From assembly GCA_951799425.1 (NCBI GenBank), contig OX637401.1, positions 32,723,780 through 32,787,779 on the forward strand: DNA of 64,000 bases, read 5' to 3'. This DNA comes from Ilex aquifolium (Eukaryota; Streptophyta; Magnoliopsida; Aquifoliales; Aquifoliaceae). Each line of letters begins with the position of its first letter. Position 1 is the stretch's first letter. Under the pieces are notes generated by a model. It saw only the letters and a program-made list of their open reading frames with translations, ran no database searches and was not told where the DNA came from. Made by a program: the position numbers and the translations under genes. Shown one piece after another: positions 35,649 to 48,913 of the stretch.

Positions 35649-38302
35649 AAAAAGTTATGTCCGAAATACTAAAGAATGGGAAATTACTTTTTTTTCCTAG
35701 TGGAGGGGAATGGCCAACTATGCCAAACTTCCATCACCATTTCGAACTTGTTAGAAGATGGATCACCAATTTTGATCTCAATATATTGGTTAGGGTTTCA
35801 AGTTCTCATTACAATGCCGCAAGATTTAGCTCAATCCGAGTTCGGGAGAAAAAGTTATGTCCGATATACTATTTCATTTTAAAGGAGGACTACTTATTAC
35901 ACCAAACTTGCGTTACAATAGAGCCCATGCTAGAGGATTTTTCATGACTTTTGATGTGAATAAAATGGTTAGGGATTCAAAAATTCTTTACAATGCAGCA
36001 AGAATCATCTTAATCAGAGACCGGTGTAAAAAGTTATGTCAGAAATTCTAAAGAATGAGAAATTACTTTTTTTTCCTAGTGGAGGGGAATGGCCAACTAT
36101 ACCAAACTTCCATCACTATTTCGAACTTGTTAGAAGATGAATCACCAATTTTGATCTCAATATATTGGTTAGGGTTTCAAGTTCTCATTACAATGCCGCA
36201 AGAGTTAGCTCAATCCGAGTTCGGGAGAAAAAGTTATGTCCGATATACTATTTCATTTTAAAGGAGGACTACTTATTACACCAAACTTGCGTTACAATAG
36301 AGCCCATGCTAGAGGATTTTTCATGACTTTTGATGTGAATAAAATGGTTAGGGATTCAAGAATTCTTTACAATGCCGCAAGAATCATCTTAATCAGAGAC
36401 CGGAGTAAAAAGTTATGTCAGAAATACTAAAGAGTGGGAAATTACTTTTTTTTCCTAGTGGAGGGGAATGGCCAACTATACCAAACTTCCATCACCATTT
36501 CGAACTTGTTAGAAGATGAATCACCAATTTTGATCTCAATATATTGGTTAGGGTTTCAAGTTCTCATTTCAATGCCGCAAGAGTTAGCTCAATCCGAGTT
36601 CGGGAGAAAAAGTTATGTGCGATATACTATTTCATTTTAAAGGAGGACTACTTATTACACCAAACTTGCGTTACAATAGAGCCCATGCTAGAGGATTTTT
36701 CATGACTTTTGATGTGAATAAAATGGTTAGGGATTCAAGAATTCTTTATAATGCAGCAAGAATCATCTTAATCAGAGACCGGAGTAAAAAGTTAAGTCAG
36801 AAATACTAAAAAATAGGAAATTACTTTTTTTTCCTAGTGGAGGGGAATGGCCGACTATACCAAACTTCCATCACCATTTCGAACTTGTTAGAAGATGAAT
36901 CACCAATTTTGATCTCAATATATTGGTTAGGGTTTCAAGTTCTCATTACAATGCCGCAAGAGTTAGCTCAATCCGAGTTCGGGAGAAAAAGTTATGTCCG
37001 ATATACTATTTCATTTTAAAGGAGGACTACTTATTACACCAAACTTGCGTTACAATAGAGCCCATGCTAGAGGATTTTTCATGACTTTTGATGTGAATAA
37101 AATGGTTAGGGATTCAAGAATTCTTTACAATGCAGCAAGAATCATCTTAATCAGAGACCGGTGTAAAAAGTTATGTCAGAAATACTAAAGAATGGGAAAT
37201 TACTTTTTTTTCCTAGTGGAGGGGAATGGCCAACTATACCAAACTTCCATCACCATTTCGAACTTGTTAGAAGATAAATCACCAATTTTGATCTCAATAT
37301 ATTGGTTAGGGTTTCAAGTTCTCATTACAATGCCGCAAGAGTTAGCTCAATCCGAGTTCGGGAGAAAAAGTTATGTCGGATATACTATTTCATTTTAAAG
37401 GAGGACTACTTATTACACCAAAGTTGCGTTACAATAGAGCCCATGCTAGAGGATTTTTCATGACTTTTGATGTGAATAAAATGGTTAGGGATTCAAGAAT
37501 TCTTTACAATGCCGCAAGAATCATCTTAATCAGAGACCGGAGTAAAAAGTTATGTCAGAAATACTAAAGAGTGGGAAATTACTTTTTTTTCCTAGTGGAG
37601 GGGAATGGCCAACTATACCAAACTTCCATCACCATTTCGAACTTGTTAGAAGATGAATCACCAATTTTGATCTCAATATATTGGTTAGGGTTTCAAGTTC
37701 TCATTTCAATGCCGCAAGAGTTAGCTCAATCCGAGTTCGGGAGAAAAAGTTATGTCCGATATACTATATCATTTTAAAGGTGGACTACTTATTACACCAA
37801 ACTTGCGTTACAATAGAGCCCATGCTAGAGGATTTTTCATGACTTTTGATGTGAATAAAATGGTTAGGGATTCAAGAATTCTTTACAATGCAGCAAGAAT
37901 CATCTTATTCAGAGACCGGAGTAAAAAGTTATGTCCGAAATACTAAAGAATGGGAAATTACTTTTTTTTCCTAGTGGAGGGGAATGGCCAACTATACCAA
38001 ACTTCCATCACCATTTCGAACTTGTTAGAAGATGAATCACCAATTTTGATCTCAATATATTGGTTAGGGTTTCAAGTTCTCATTACAATGCCGCAAGAGT
38101 TAGCTCAATCCGAGTTCGGGAGAAAAAGTTATGTCCGATATACTATTTCATTTTAAAAGAAGGACTACTTATTACACCAAACTTGCGTTACAATAGAGCC
38201 CATGCTAGAGGATTTTTCATGACTTTTGATGTGAATAAAATGGTTAGGGATTCAAGAATTCTTTACAATGCCGCAAGAATCATCTTATTCAGAGACTGGA
38301 GT
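35649..38302 (+). repeat. Diverged seven-monomer block with the +1 bp insertion
   Basis: a' and b are followed by two atypical monomers where c and d would be expected, then e, f and a g-like monomer. Private substitutions are dense: 36,619, 36,795, 36,811, 36,815, 37,378 and 37,423 among others. The g-like monomer has an inserted A near 38,158 plus a G-to-A at 38,160 (ttttaaaagaagg for ttttaaaggagg), making this unit 380 bp. Confidence 0.75.
38158..38158 (+). other. +1 bp insertion relative to the 379-bp phase
   Basis: The unit reads ttttaaaagaagg where all others read ttttaaagg followed by agg or tgg. It shifts the array phase by one base until the compensating deletion near 45,014. Placement within the A run is ambiguous. 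Confidence 0.85.
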
Positions 38303-41300
38303 AAAAAGTTATGTCCGAAATACTAAAGAATGGGAAATTACTTTTTTTTCCTAGTGGAGGGGAATGGCCAACTATACCAAACTTCCATCACCATTACGAA
38401 CTTGTTAGAAGATGGATCACCAATTTTGATCTCAATATATTGGTTAGGGTTTCAAGTTCTCATTACAATGCCGCAAGAGTTAGCTCAATCCGAGTTCGGG
38501 AGAAAAAGTTATGTCCGATATACTATTTCATTTTAAAGGAGGACTACTTATTACACCAAACTTGCGTTACAATAGAGCCCATGCTAGAGGATTTTTCATG
38601 ACTTTTGATGTGAATAAAATGGTTAGGGATTCAAGAATTCTTTACAATGCAGCAAGAATCATCTTAATCAGAGACCGGTGTAAAAAGTTATGTCAGAAAT
38701 ACTAAAGAATGGGAAATTACTTTTTTTTCCTAGTGGAGGGGAATGGCCAACTATACCAAACTTCCATCACCATTTCGAACTTGTTAGAAGATGAATCACC
38801 AATTTTGATCTCAATATATTGGTTAGGGTTTCAAGTTCTCATTACAATGCCGCAAGAGTTAGCTCAATCCGAGTTCGGGAGAAAAAGTTATGTCCGATAT
38901 ACTATTTCATTTTAAAGGAGGACTACTTATTACACCAAACTTGCGTTACAATAGAGCCCATGCTAGAGGATTTTTCATGACTTTTGATGTGAATAAAATG
39001 GTTAGGGATTCAAGAATTCTTTACAATGCCGCAAGAGTCATCTTAATCAGAGACCGGAGTAAAAAGTTATGTCAGAAATACTAAAGAGTGGGAAATTACT
39101 TTTTTTTCCTAGTGGAGGGGAATGGCCAACTATACCAAACTTCCATCACCATTTCGAACTTGTTAGAAGATGAATCACCAATTTTGATCTCAATATATTG
39201 GTTAGGGTTTCAAGTTCTCATTTCAATGCCGCAAGAGTTAACTCAATCCGAGTTCGGGAGAAAAAGTTATGTCCGATATACTATATCATTTTAAAGGTGG
39301 ACTACTTATTACACCAAACTTGCGTTACAATAGAGCCCATGCTAGAGGATTTTTCATGACTTTTGATGTGAATAAAATGGTTAGGGATTCAAGAATTCTT
39401 TACAATGCAGCAAGAATCATCTTAATCAGAGACCGGAGTAAAAAGTTATGTCAGAAATACTAAAGAATGGGAAATTATTTTTTTTTGCTAGTGGAGGGGA
39501 ATGGCCAACTATACCAAACTTCCATCACCATTTTGAACTTGTTAGAAGATGAATCACCAATTTTGATCTCAATATATTGGTTAGGGTTTCAAGTTCTCAT
39601 TTCAATGCCGCAAGAGTTAGCTCAATCCGAGTTCGGGAGAAAAAGTTATGTCCGATATACTATTTCATTTTAAAGGTGGACTACTTATTACACCAAACTT
39701 GCGTTACAATAGAGCCCATGCTAGGGGATTTTTCATGACTTTTGATGTGAATAAAATGGTTAGGGATTCAAGAATTCTTTACAATGCCGCAAGAATCATC
39801 TTAATCAGAGACCGGAGTAAAAAGTTATGTCAGAAATACTAAAGAGTGGGAAATTACTTTTTTTTCCTAGTGGAGGGGAATGGCCAACTATACCAAACTT
39901 CCATCACCATTTCGAACTTGTTAGAAGATGAATCACCAATTTTGATCTCAATATATTGGTTAGGGTTTCAAGTTCTCATTTCAATGCCGCAAGAGTTAGC
40001 TCAATCCGAGTTCGGGAGAAAAAGTTATGTCCGATATACTATATCATTTTAAAGGTGGACTACTTATTACACCAAACTTGCGTTACAATAGAGCCCATGC
40101 TAGAGGATTTTTCATGACTTTTGATGTGAATAAAATGGTTAGGGATTCAAGAATTCTTTACAATGCAGCAAGAATCATCTTAATCAGAGACCGGAGTAAA
40201 AAGTTATGTCAGAAATACTAAAGAATGGGAAATTATTTTTTTTTGCTAGTGGAGGGGAATGGCCAACTATACCAAACTTCCATCACCATTTCGAACTTGT
40301 TAGAAGATGAATCACCAATTTTGATCTCAATATATTGGTTAGGGTTTCAAGTTCTCATTTCAATGCCGCAAGAGTTAGCTCAATCCGAGTTCGGGAGAAA
40401 AAGTTATGTCCGATATACTATTTCATTTTAAAGGTGGACTACTTATTACACCAAACTTGCGTTACAATAGAGCCCATGCTAGGGGATTTTTCATGACTTT
40501 TGATGTGAATAAAATGGTTAGGGATTCAAGAATTCTTTACAATGCCGCAAGAATCATCTTAATCAGAGACCGGAGTAAAAAGTTATGTCAGAAATACTAA
40601 AGAGTGGGAAATTACTTTTTTTTCCTAGTGGAGGGGAATGGCCAACTATACCAAACTTCCATCACCATTTCGAACTTGTTAGAAGATGAATCACCAATTT
40701 TGATCTCAATATATTGGTTAGGGTTTCAAGTTCTCATTTCAATGCCGCAAGAGTTAGCTCAATCCGAGTTCGGGAGAAAAAGTTATGTCCGATATACTAT
40801 ATCATTTTAAAGGTGGACTACTTATTACACCAAACTTGCGTTACAATAGAGCCCATGCTAGAGGATTTTTCATGACTTTTGATGTGAATAAAATGGTTAG
40901 GGATTCAAGAATTCTTTACAATGCAGCAAGAATCATCTTAATCAGAGACCGGAGTAAAAAGTTATGTCAGAAATACTAAAGAATGGGAAATTATTTTTTT
41001 TTGCTAGTGGAGGGGAATGGCCAACTATACCAAACTTCCATCACCATTTCGAACTTGTTAGAAGATGAATCACCAATTTTGATCTCAATATATTGGTTAG
41101 GGTTTCAAGTTCTCATTTCAATGCCGCAAGAGTTAGCTCAATCCGAGTTCGGGAGAAAAAGTTATGTCCGATATACTATTTCATTTTAAAGGTGGACTAC
41201 TTATTACACCAAACTTGCGTTACAATAGAGCCCATGCTAGAGGATTTTTCATGACTTTTGATGTGAATAAAATGGTTAGGGATTCAAGAATTCTTTACAA

Positions 41301-43608
41301 TGCCGCAAGAATCATCTTATTCAGAGACCGGAGTAAAAAGTTATGTCCGAAATACTAAAGAATGGGAAATTACTTTTTTTTCCTAGTGGAGGGGAATGAC
41401 CAACTATACCAAACTTCCATCACCATTTCGAACTTGTTAGAAGATGAATCACCAATTTTGATCTCAATATATTGGTTAGGGTTTCAAGTTCTCATTACAA
41501 TGCCGCAAGAGTTAGCTCAATCCGAGTTCGGGAGAAAAAGTTATGTCCGATATACTATTTCATTTTAAAGGAGGACTACTTATTACACCAAACTTGCGTT
41601 ACAATAGAGCCCATGCTAGAGGATTTTTCATGACTTTTGATGTGAATAAAATGGTTAGGGATTCAAGAATTCTTTACAATGCAGCAAGAATCATCTTAAT
41701 CAGAGACCGGTGTAAAAAGTTATGTCAGAAATACTAAAGAATGGGAAATTACTTTTTTTTCCTAGTGGAGGGGAATGGCCAACTATACCAAACTTCCATC
41801 ACCATTTCGAACTTGTTAGAAGATAAATCACCAATTTTGATCTCAATATATTGGTTAGGGTTTCAAGTTCTCATCACAATGCCGCAAGAGTTAGCTCAAT
41901 CCGAGTTCGGGAGAAAAAGTTATGTCCGATATATTATTTCATTTTAAAGGAGGACTACTTATTACACCAAACCTGCGTTACAATAGAGCCCATGCTAGAG
42001 GATTTTTCATGACTTTTGATGTGAATAAAATGGTTAGGGATTCAAGAATTCTTTACAATGCCGCAAGAATCATCTTAATCAGAGACCGGAGTAAAAAGTT
42101 ATGTCAGAAATACTAAAGAGTGGGAAATTACTTTTTTTTCCTAGTGGAGGGGAATGGCCAACTATACCAAACTTCCATCACCATTTCGAACTTGTTAGAA
42201 GATGAATCACCAATTTTGATCTCAATATATTGGTTAGGGTTTCAAGTTCTCATTTCAATGCCGCAAGAGTTAGCTCAATCCGAGTTCGGGAGAAAAAGTT
42301 ATGTCCGATATACTATATCATTTTAAAGGTGGACTACTTATTACACCAAACTTGCGTTACAATAGAGCCCATGCTAGAGGATTTTTCATGACTTTTGATG
42401 TGAATAAAATGGTTAGGGATTCAAGAATTCTTTACAATGCAGCAAGAATCATCTTAATCAGAGACCGGTGTAAAAAGTTATGTCAGAAATACTAAAGAAT
42501 GGGAAATTACTTTTTTTTCCTAGTGGAGGGGAATGGCCAACTATACCAAACTTCCATCACCATTTCGAACTTGTTAGAAGATGAATCACCAATTTTGATC
42601 TCAATATATTGGTTAGGGTTTCAAGTTCTCATTACAATGCCGCAAGAGTTAGCTCAATCCGAGTTCGGGAGAAAAAGTTATGTCCGATATACTATTTCAT
42701 TTTAAAGGAGGACTACTTATTACACCAAACTTGCGTTACAATAGAGCCCATGCTAGAGGATTTTTCATGACTTTTGATGTGAATAAAATGGTTAGGGATT
42801 CAAGAATTCTTTACAATGCCGCAAGAATCATCTTAATCAGAGACCGGAGTAAAAAGTTATGTCAGAAATACTAAAGAGTGGGAAATTACTTTTTTTTCCT
42901 AGTGGAGGGGAATGGCCAACTATACCAAACTTCCATCACCATTTCGAACTTGTTAGAAGATGAATCACCAATTTTGATCTCAATATATTGGTTAGGGTTT
43001 CAAGTTCTCATTTCAATGCCGCAAGAGTTAGCTCAATCCGAGTTCGGGAGAAAAAGTTATGTCCGATATACTATATCATTTTAAAGGTGGACTACTTATT
43101 ACACCAAACTTGCGTTACAATAGAGCCCATGCTAGAGGATTTTTCATGACTTTTGATGTGAATAAAATGGTTAGGGATTCAAGAATTCTTTACAATGCAG
43201 CAAGAATCATCTTATTCAGAGACCGGAGTAAAAAGTTATGTCCGAAATACTAAAGAATGGGAAATTACTTTTTTTTCCTAGTGGAGGGGAATGGCCAACT
43301 ATACCAAACTTCCATCACCATTTCGAACTTGTTAGAAGATGAATCACCAATTTTGATCTCAATATATTGGTTAGGGTTTCAAGTTCTCATTACAATGCCG
43401 CAAGAGTTAGCTCAATCCGAGTTCGGGAGAAAAAGTTATGTCCGATATACTATTTCATTTTAAAGGAGGACTACTTATTACACCAAACTTGCGTTACAAT
43501 AGAGCCCATGCTAGAGGATTTTTCATGACTTTTGATGTGAATAAAATGGTTAGGGATTCAAGAATTCTTTACAATGCCGCAAGAATCATCTTATTCAGAG
43601 ACTGGAGT
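38303..43608 (+). repeat. Fourteen-monomer block of the middle zone
   Basis: It begins with an a monomer of the early type (gatggatc, ctatacc, gcaagagttag). A b-like monomer with gcaagagtcatc near 39,033 follows, then three c-like/d-like dimers (39,061-41,334), a monomer with gaatgacc near 41,397, and an e monomer with catcacaatg and atattattt. The block ends with f-like, h-like, f and g-like monomers. The next block starts with the same a and b-like marks. Confidence 0.8.
39061..41334 (+). repeat. Dimeric expansion: three copies of a 758-bp c-like/d-like pair
   Basis: Pairs start at 39,061, 39,819 and 40,577. Each pair has one monomer with atatcattttaaaggtgg and one with the T9 tract. The first two d-like members share ctaggggat (near 39,722 and 40,480), which the third lacks. 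The related region at 44,367-45,881 has two pairs instead of three. Confidence 0.8.
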
Positions 43609-46600
43609 AAAAAGTTATGTCCGAAATACTAAAGAATGGGAAATTACTTTTTTTTCCTAGTGGAGGGGAATGGCCAACTATACCAAACTTCCATCACCAT
43701 TTCGAACTTGTTAGAAGATGGATCACCAATTTTGATCTCAATATATTGGTTAGGGTTTCAAGTTCTCATTACAATGCCGCAAGAGTTAGCTCAATCCGAG
43801 TTCGGGAGAAAAAGTTATCTCCGATATACTATTTCATTTTAAAGGAGGACTACTTATTACACCAAACTTGCGTTACAATAGAGCCCATGCTAGAGGATTT
43901 TTCATGACTTTTGATGTGAATAAAATGGTTAGGGATTCAAGAATTCTTTACAATGCAGCAAGAATCATCTTAATCAGAGACCGGTGTAAAAAGTTATGTC
44001 AGAAATACTAAAGAATGGGAAATTACTTTTTTTTCCTAGTGGAGGGGAATGGCCAACTATACCAAACTTCCATCACCATTTCGAACTTGTTAGAAGATGA
44101 ATCACCAATTTTGATCTCAATATATTGGTTAGGGTTTCAAGTTCTCATTACAATGCCGCAAGAGTTAGCTCAATCCGAGTTCGGGAGAAAAAGTTATGTC
44201 CGATATACTATTTCATTTTAAAGGAGGACTACTTATTACACCAAACTTGCGTTACAATAGAGCCCATGCTAGAGGATTTTTCATGACTTTTGATGTGAAT
44301 AAAATGGTTAGGGATTCAAGAATTCTTTACAATGCCGCAAGAGTCATCTTAATCAGAGACCGGAGTAAAAAGTTATGTCAGAAATACTAAAGAGTGGGAA
44401 ATTACTTTTTTTTCCTTGTGGAGGGGAATGGCCAACTATACCAAACTTCCATCACCATTTCGAACTTGTTAGAAGATGAATCACCAATTTTGATCTCAAT
44501 ATATTGGTTAGGGTTTCAAGTTCTCATTTCAATGCCGCAAGAGTTAGCTCAATCCGAGTTCGGGAGAAAAAGTTATGTCCGATATACTATATCATTTTAA
44601 AGGTGGACTACTTATTACACGAAACTTGCGTTACAATAGAGCCCATGCTAGAGGATTTTTCATGACTTTTGATGTGAATAAAATGGTTAGGGATTCAAGA
44701 ATTCTTTACAATGCAGCAAGAATCATCTTAATCAGAGACCGGAGTAAAAAGTTATGTCAGAAATACTAAAGAATGGGAAATTATTTTTTTTTGCTAGTGG
44801 AGGGGAATGGCCAACTATACCAAACTTCCATCACCATTTCGAACTTGTTAGAAGATGAATCACCAATTTTGATCTCAATATATTGGTTAGGGTTTCAAGT
44901 TCTCATTTCAATGCCGCAATAGTTAGCTCAATCCGAGTTCGGGAGAAAAAGTTATGTCCGATATACTATTTCATTTTAAAGGTGGACTACTTATTACACC
45001 AAACTTGCGTTACATAGAGCCCATGCTAGGGGATTTTTCATGACTTTTGATGTGAATAAAATGGTTAGGGATTCAAGAATTCTTTACAATGCCGCAAGAA
45101 TCATCTTAATCAGAGACCGGAGTAAAAAGTTATGTCAGAAATACTAAAGAGTGGGAAATTACTTTTTTTTCCTAGTGGAGGGGAATGGCCAACTATACCA
45201 AACTTCCATCACCAGTTCGAACTTGTTAGAAGATGAATCACCAATTTTGATCTCAATATATTGGTTAGGGTTTCAAGTTCTCATTTCAATGCCGCAAGAG
45301 TTAGCTCAATCCGAGTTCGGGAGAAAAAGTTATGTCCGATATACTATATCATTTTAAAGGTGGACTACTTATTACACCAAACTTGCGTTACAATAGAGCC
45401 CATGCTAGAGGATTTTTCATGACTTTTGATGTGAATAAAATGGTTAGGGATTCAAGAATTCTTTACAATGCAGCAAGAATCATCTTAATCAGAGACCGGA
45501 GTAAAAAGTTATGTCAGAAATACTAAAGAATGGGAAATTATTTTTTTTTGCTAGTGGAGGGGAATGGCCAACTATACCAAACTTCCATCACCATTTCGAA
45601 CTTGTTAGAAGATGAATCACCAATTTTGATCTCAATATATTGGTTAGGGTTTCAAGTTCTCATTTCAATGCCGCAAGAGTTAGCTCAATCCGAGTTCGGG
45701 AGAAAAAGTTATGTCCGATATACTATTTCATTTTAAAGGTGGACTACTTATTACACCAAACTTGCGTTACAATAGAGCCCATGCTAGGGGATTTTTCATG
45801 ACTTTTGATGTGAATAAAATGGTTAGGGATTCAAGAATTCTTTACAATGCCGCAAGAATCATCTTATTCAGAGACCGGAGTAAAAAGTTATGTCCGAAAT
45901 ACTAAAGAATGGAAAATTACTTTTTTTTCCTAGTGGAGGGGAATGACCAACTATACCAAACTTCCATCACCATTTCGAACTTGTTAGAAGATGAATCACC
46001 AATTTTGATCTCAATATATTGGTTAGGGTTTCAAGTTCTCATTACAATGCCGCAAGAGTTAGCTCAATCCGAGTTCGGGAGAAAAAGTTATGTCCGATAT
46101 ACTATTTCATTTTAAAGGAGGACTACTTATTACACCAAACTTGCGTTACAATAGAGCCCATGCTAGAGGATTTTTCATGACTTTTGATGTGAATAAAATG
46201 GTTAGGGATTCAAGAATTCTTTACAATGCAGCAAGAATCATCTTAATCAGAGACCGGTGTAAAAAGTTATGTCAGAAATACTAAAGAATGGGAAATTACT
46301 TTTTTTTCCTAGTGGAGGGGAATGGCCAACTATACCAAACTTCCATCACCATTTCGAACTTGTTAGAAGATAAATCACCAATTTTGATCTCAATATATTG
46401 GTTAGGGTTTCAAGTTCTCATCACAATGCCGCAAGAGTTAGCTCAATCCGAGTTCGGGAGAAAAAGTTATGTCCGATATATTATTTCATTTTAAAGGAGG
46501 ACTACTTATTACACCAAACCTGCGTTACAATAGAGCCCATGCTAGAGGATTTTTCATGACTTTTGATGTGAATAAAATGGTTAGGGATTCAAGAATTCTT

Positions 46601-46639
46601 TACAATGCCGCAAGAATCATCTTAATCAGAGACCGGAGT
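43609..46639 (+). repeat. Eight-monomer block, second copy of the 38,303 block with one dimer fewer
   Basis: The types repeat 38,303-41,713 minus one c-like/d-like pair: a, b-like with gagtcatc, two dimers, the gaatgacc monomer (near 45,944) and the e monomer with catcacaatg. Private changes include atgtcc to atctcc at 43,819, ccgcaatag at 44,920 and accagttcg near 45,215. It also contains the -1 bp deletion. Confidence 0.8.
45014..45014 (+). other. -1 bp deletion restoring the 379-bp phase
   Basis: The unit reads gcgttacatagagc where others read gcgttacaatagagc. One A is missing, giving a 378-bp unit. This cancels the insertion near 38,158, so the array as a whole stays in the same phase at both ends of the window. 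Confidence 0.85.
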
Positions 46640-48913
46640 AAAAAGTTATGTCAGAAATACTAAAGAGTGGGAAATTACTTTTTTTTCCTAGTGGAGGGGA
46701 ATGGCCAACTATACCAAACTTCCATCACCATTTCGAACTTGTTAGAAGATGAATCACCAATTTTGATCTCAATATATTGGTTAGGGTTTCAAGTTCTCAT
46801 TTCAATGCCGCAAGAGTTAGCTCAATCCGAGTTCGGGAGAAAAAGTTATGTCCGATATACTATATCATTTTAAAGGTGGACTACTTATTACACCAAACTT
46901 GCGTTACAATAGAGCCCATGCTAGAGGATTTTTCATGACTTTTGATGTGAATAAAATGGTTAGGGATTCAAGAATTCTTTACAATGCAGCAAGAATCATC
47001 TTAATCAGAGACCGGTGTAAAAAGTTATGTCAGAAATACTAAAGAATGGGAAATTACTTTTTTTTCTTAGTGGAGGGGAATGGCCAACTATACCAAACTT
47101 CCATCACCATTTCGAACTTGTTAGAAGATGAATCACCAATTTTGATCTCAATATATTGGTTAGGGTTTCAAGTTCTCATTACAATGCCGCAAGAGTTAGC
47201 TCAATCCGAGTTCGGGAGAAAAAGTTATGTCCGATATACTATTTCATTTTAAAGGAGGACTACTTATTACACCAAACTTGCGTAACAATAGAGCCCATGC
47301 TAGAGGATTTTTCATGAGTTTTGATGTGAATAAAATGGTTAGGGATTCAAGAATTCTTTACAATGCAGCAAGAATCATCTTAATCAGAGACCGGTGTAAA
47401 AAGTTATGTCAGAAATACTAAAGAATGGGAAATTACTTTTTTTTCCTAGTGGAGGGGAATGGCCAACTATACCAAACTTCCATCACCATTTCGAACTTGT
47501 TAGAAGATGAATCACCAATTTTGATCTCAATATATTGGTTAGGGTTTCAAGTTCTCATCACAATGCCGCAAGAGTTAGCTCAATCCGAGTTCGGGAGAAA
47601 AAGTTATGTCCGATATATTATTTCATTTTAAAGGAGGACTACTTATTACACCAAACCTGCGTTACAATAGAGCCCATGCTAGAGGATTTTTCATGACTTT
47701 TGATGTGAATAAAATGGTTAGGGATTCAAGAATTCTTTACAATGCCGCAAGAATCATCTTAATCAGAGACCGGAGTAAAAAGTTATGTCAGAAATACTAA
47801 AGAGTGGGAAATTACTTTTTTTTCCTAGTGGAGGGGAATGGCCAACTATACCAAACTTCCATCACCATTTCGAACTTGTTAGAAGATGAATCACCAATTT
47901 TGATCTCAATATATTGGTTAGGGTTTCAAGTTCTCATTTCAATGCCGCAAGAGTTAGCTCAATCCGAGTTCGGGAGAAAAAGTTATGTCCGATATACTAT
48001 ATCATTTTAAAGGTGGACTACTTATTACACCAAACTTGCGTTACAATAGAGCCCATGCTAGAGGATTTTTCATGACTTTTGATGTGAATAAAATGGTTAG
48101 GGATTCAAGAATTCTTTACAATGCAGCAAGAATCATCTTAATCAGAGACCGGTGTAAAAAGTTATGTCAGAAATACTAAAGAATGGGAAATTACTTTTTT
48201 TTCCTAGTGGAGGGGAATGGCCAACTATACCAAACTTCCATCACCATTTCGAACTTGTTAGAAGATGAATCACCAATTTTGATCTCAATATATTGGTTAG
48301 GGTTTCAAGTTCTCATTACAATGCCGCAAGAGTTAGCTCAATCCGAGTTCGGGAGAAAAAGTTATGTCCGATATACTATTTCATTTTAAAGGAGGACTAC
48401 TTATTACACCAAACTTGCGTAACAATAGAGCCCATGCTAGAGGATTTTTCATGAGTTTTGATGTGAATAAAATGGTTAGGGATTCAAGAATTCTTTACAA
48501 TGCAGCAAGAATCATCTTAATCAGAGACCGGTGTAAAAAGTTATGTCAGAAATACTAAAGAATGGGAAATTACTTTTTTTTCCTAGTGGAGGGGAATGGC
48601 CAACTATACCAAACTTCCATCACCATTTCGAACTTGTTAGAAGATGAATCACCAATTTTGATCTCAATATATTGGTTAGGGTTTCAAGTTCTCATCACAA
48701 TGCCGCAAGAGTTAGCTCAATCCGAGTTCGGGAGAAAAAGTTATGTCCGATATATTATTTCATTTTAAAGGAGGACTACTTATTACACCAAACCTGCGTT
48801 ACAATAGAGCCCATGCTAGAGGATTTTTCATGACTTTTGATGTGAATAAAATGGTTAGGGATTCAAGAATTCTTTACAATGCAGCAAGAATCATCTTAAT
48901 CAGAGACCGGTGT
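46640..48913 (+). repeat. Tandem duplication of a three-monomer set (1,137 bp each)
   Basis: The copies are 46,640-47,776 and 47,777-48,913. Each contains an f-like monomer ending in accggtgt, a monomer with gcgtaacaat and atgagttttg, and a monomer with catcacaatg, atattattt and aacctgcg. The copies differ in the A-half end of the last monomer (accggagt versus accggtgt) and in a private tttcttag near 47,065. Confidence 0.85.
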
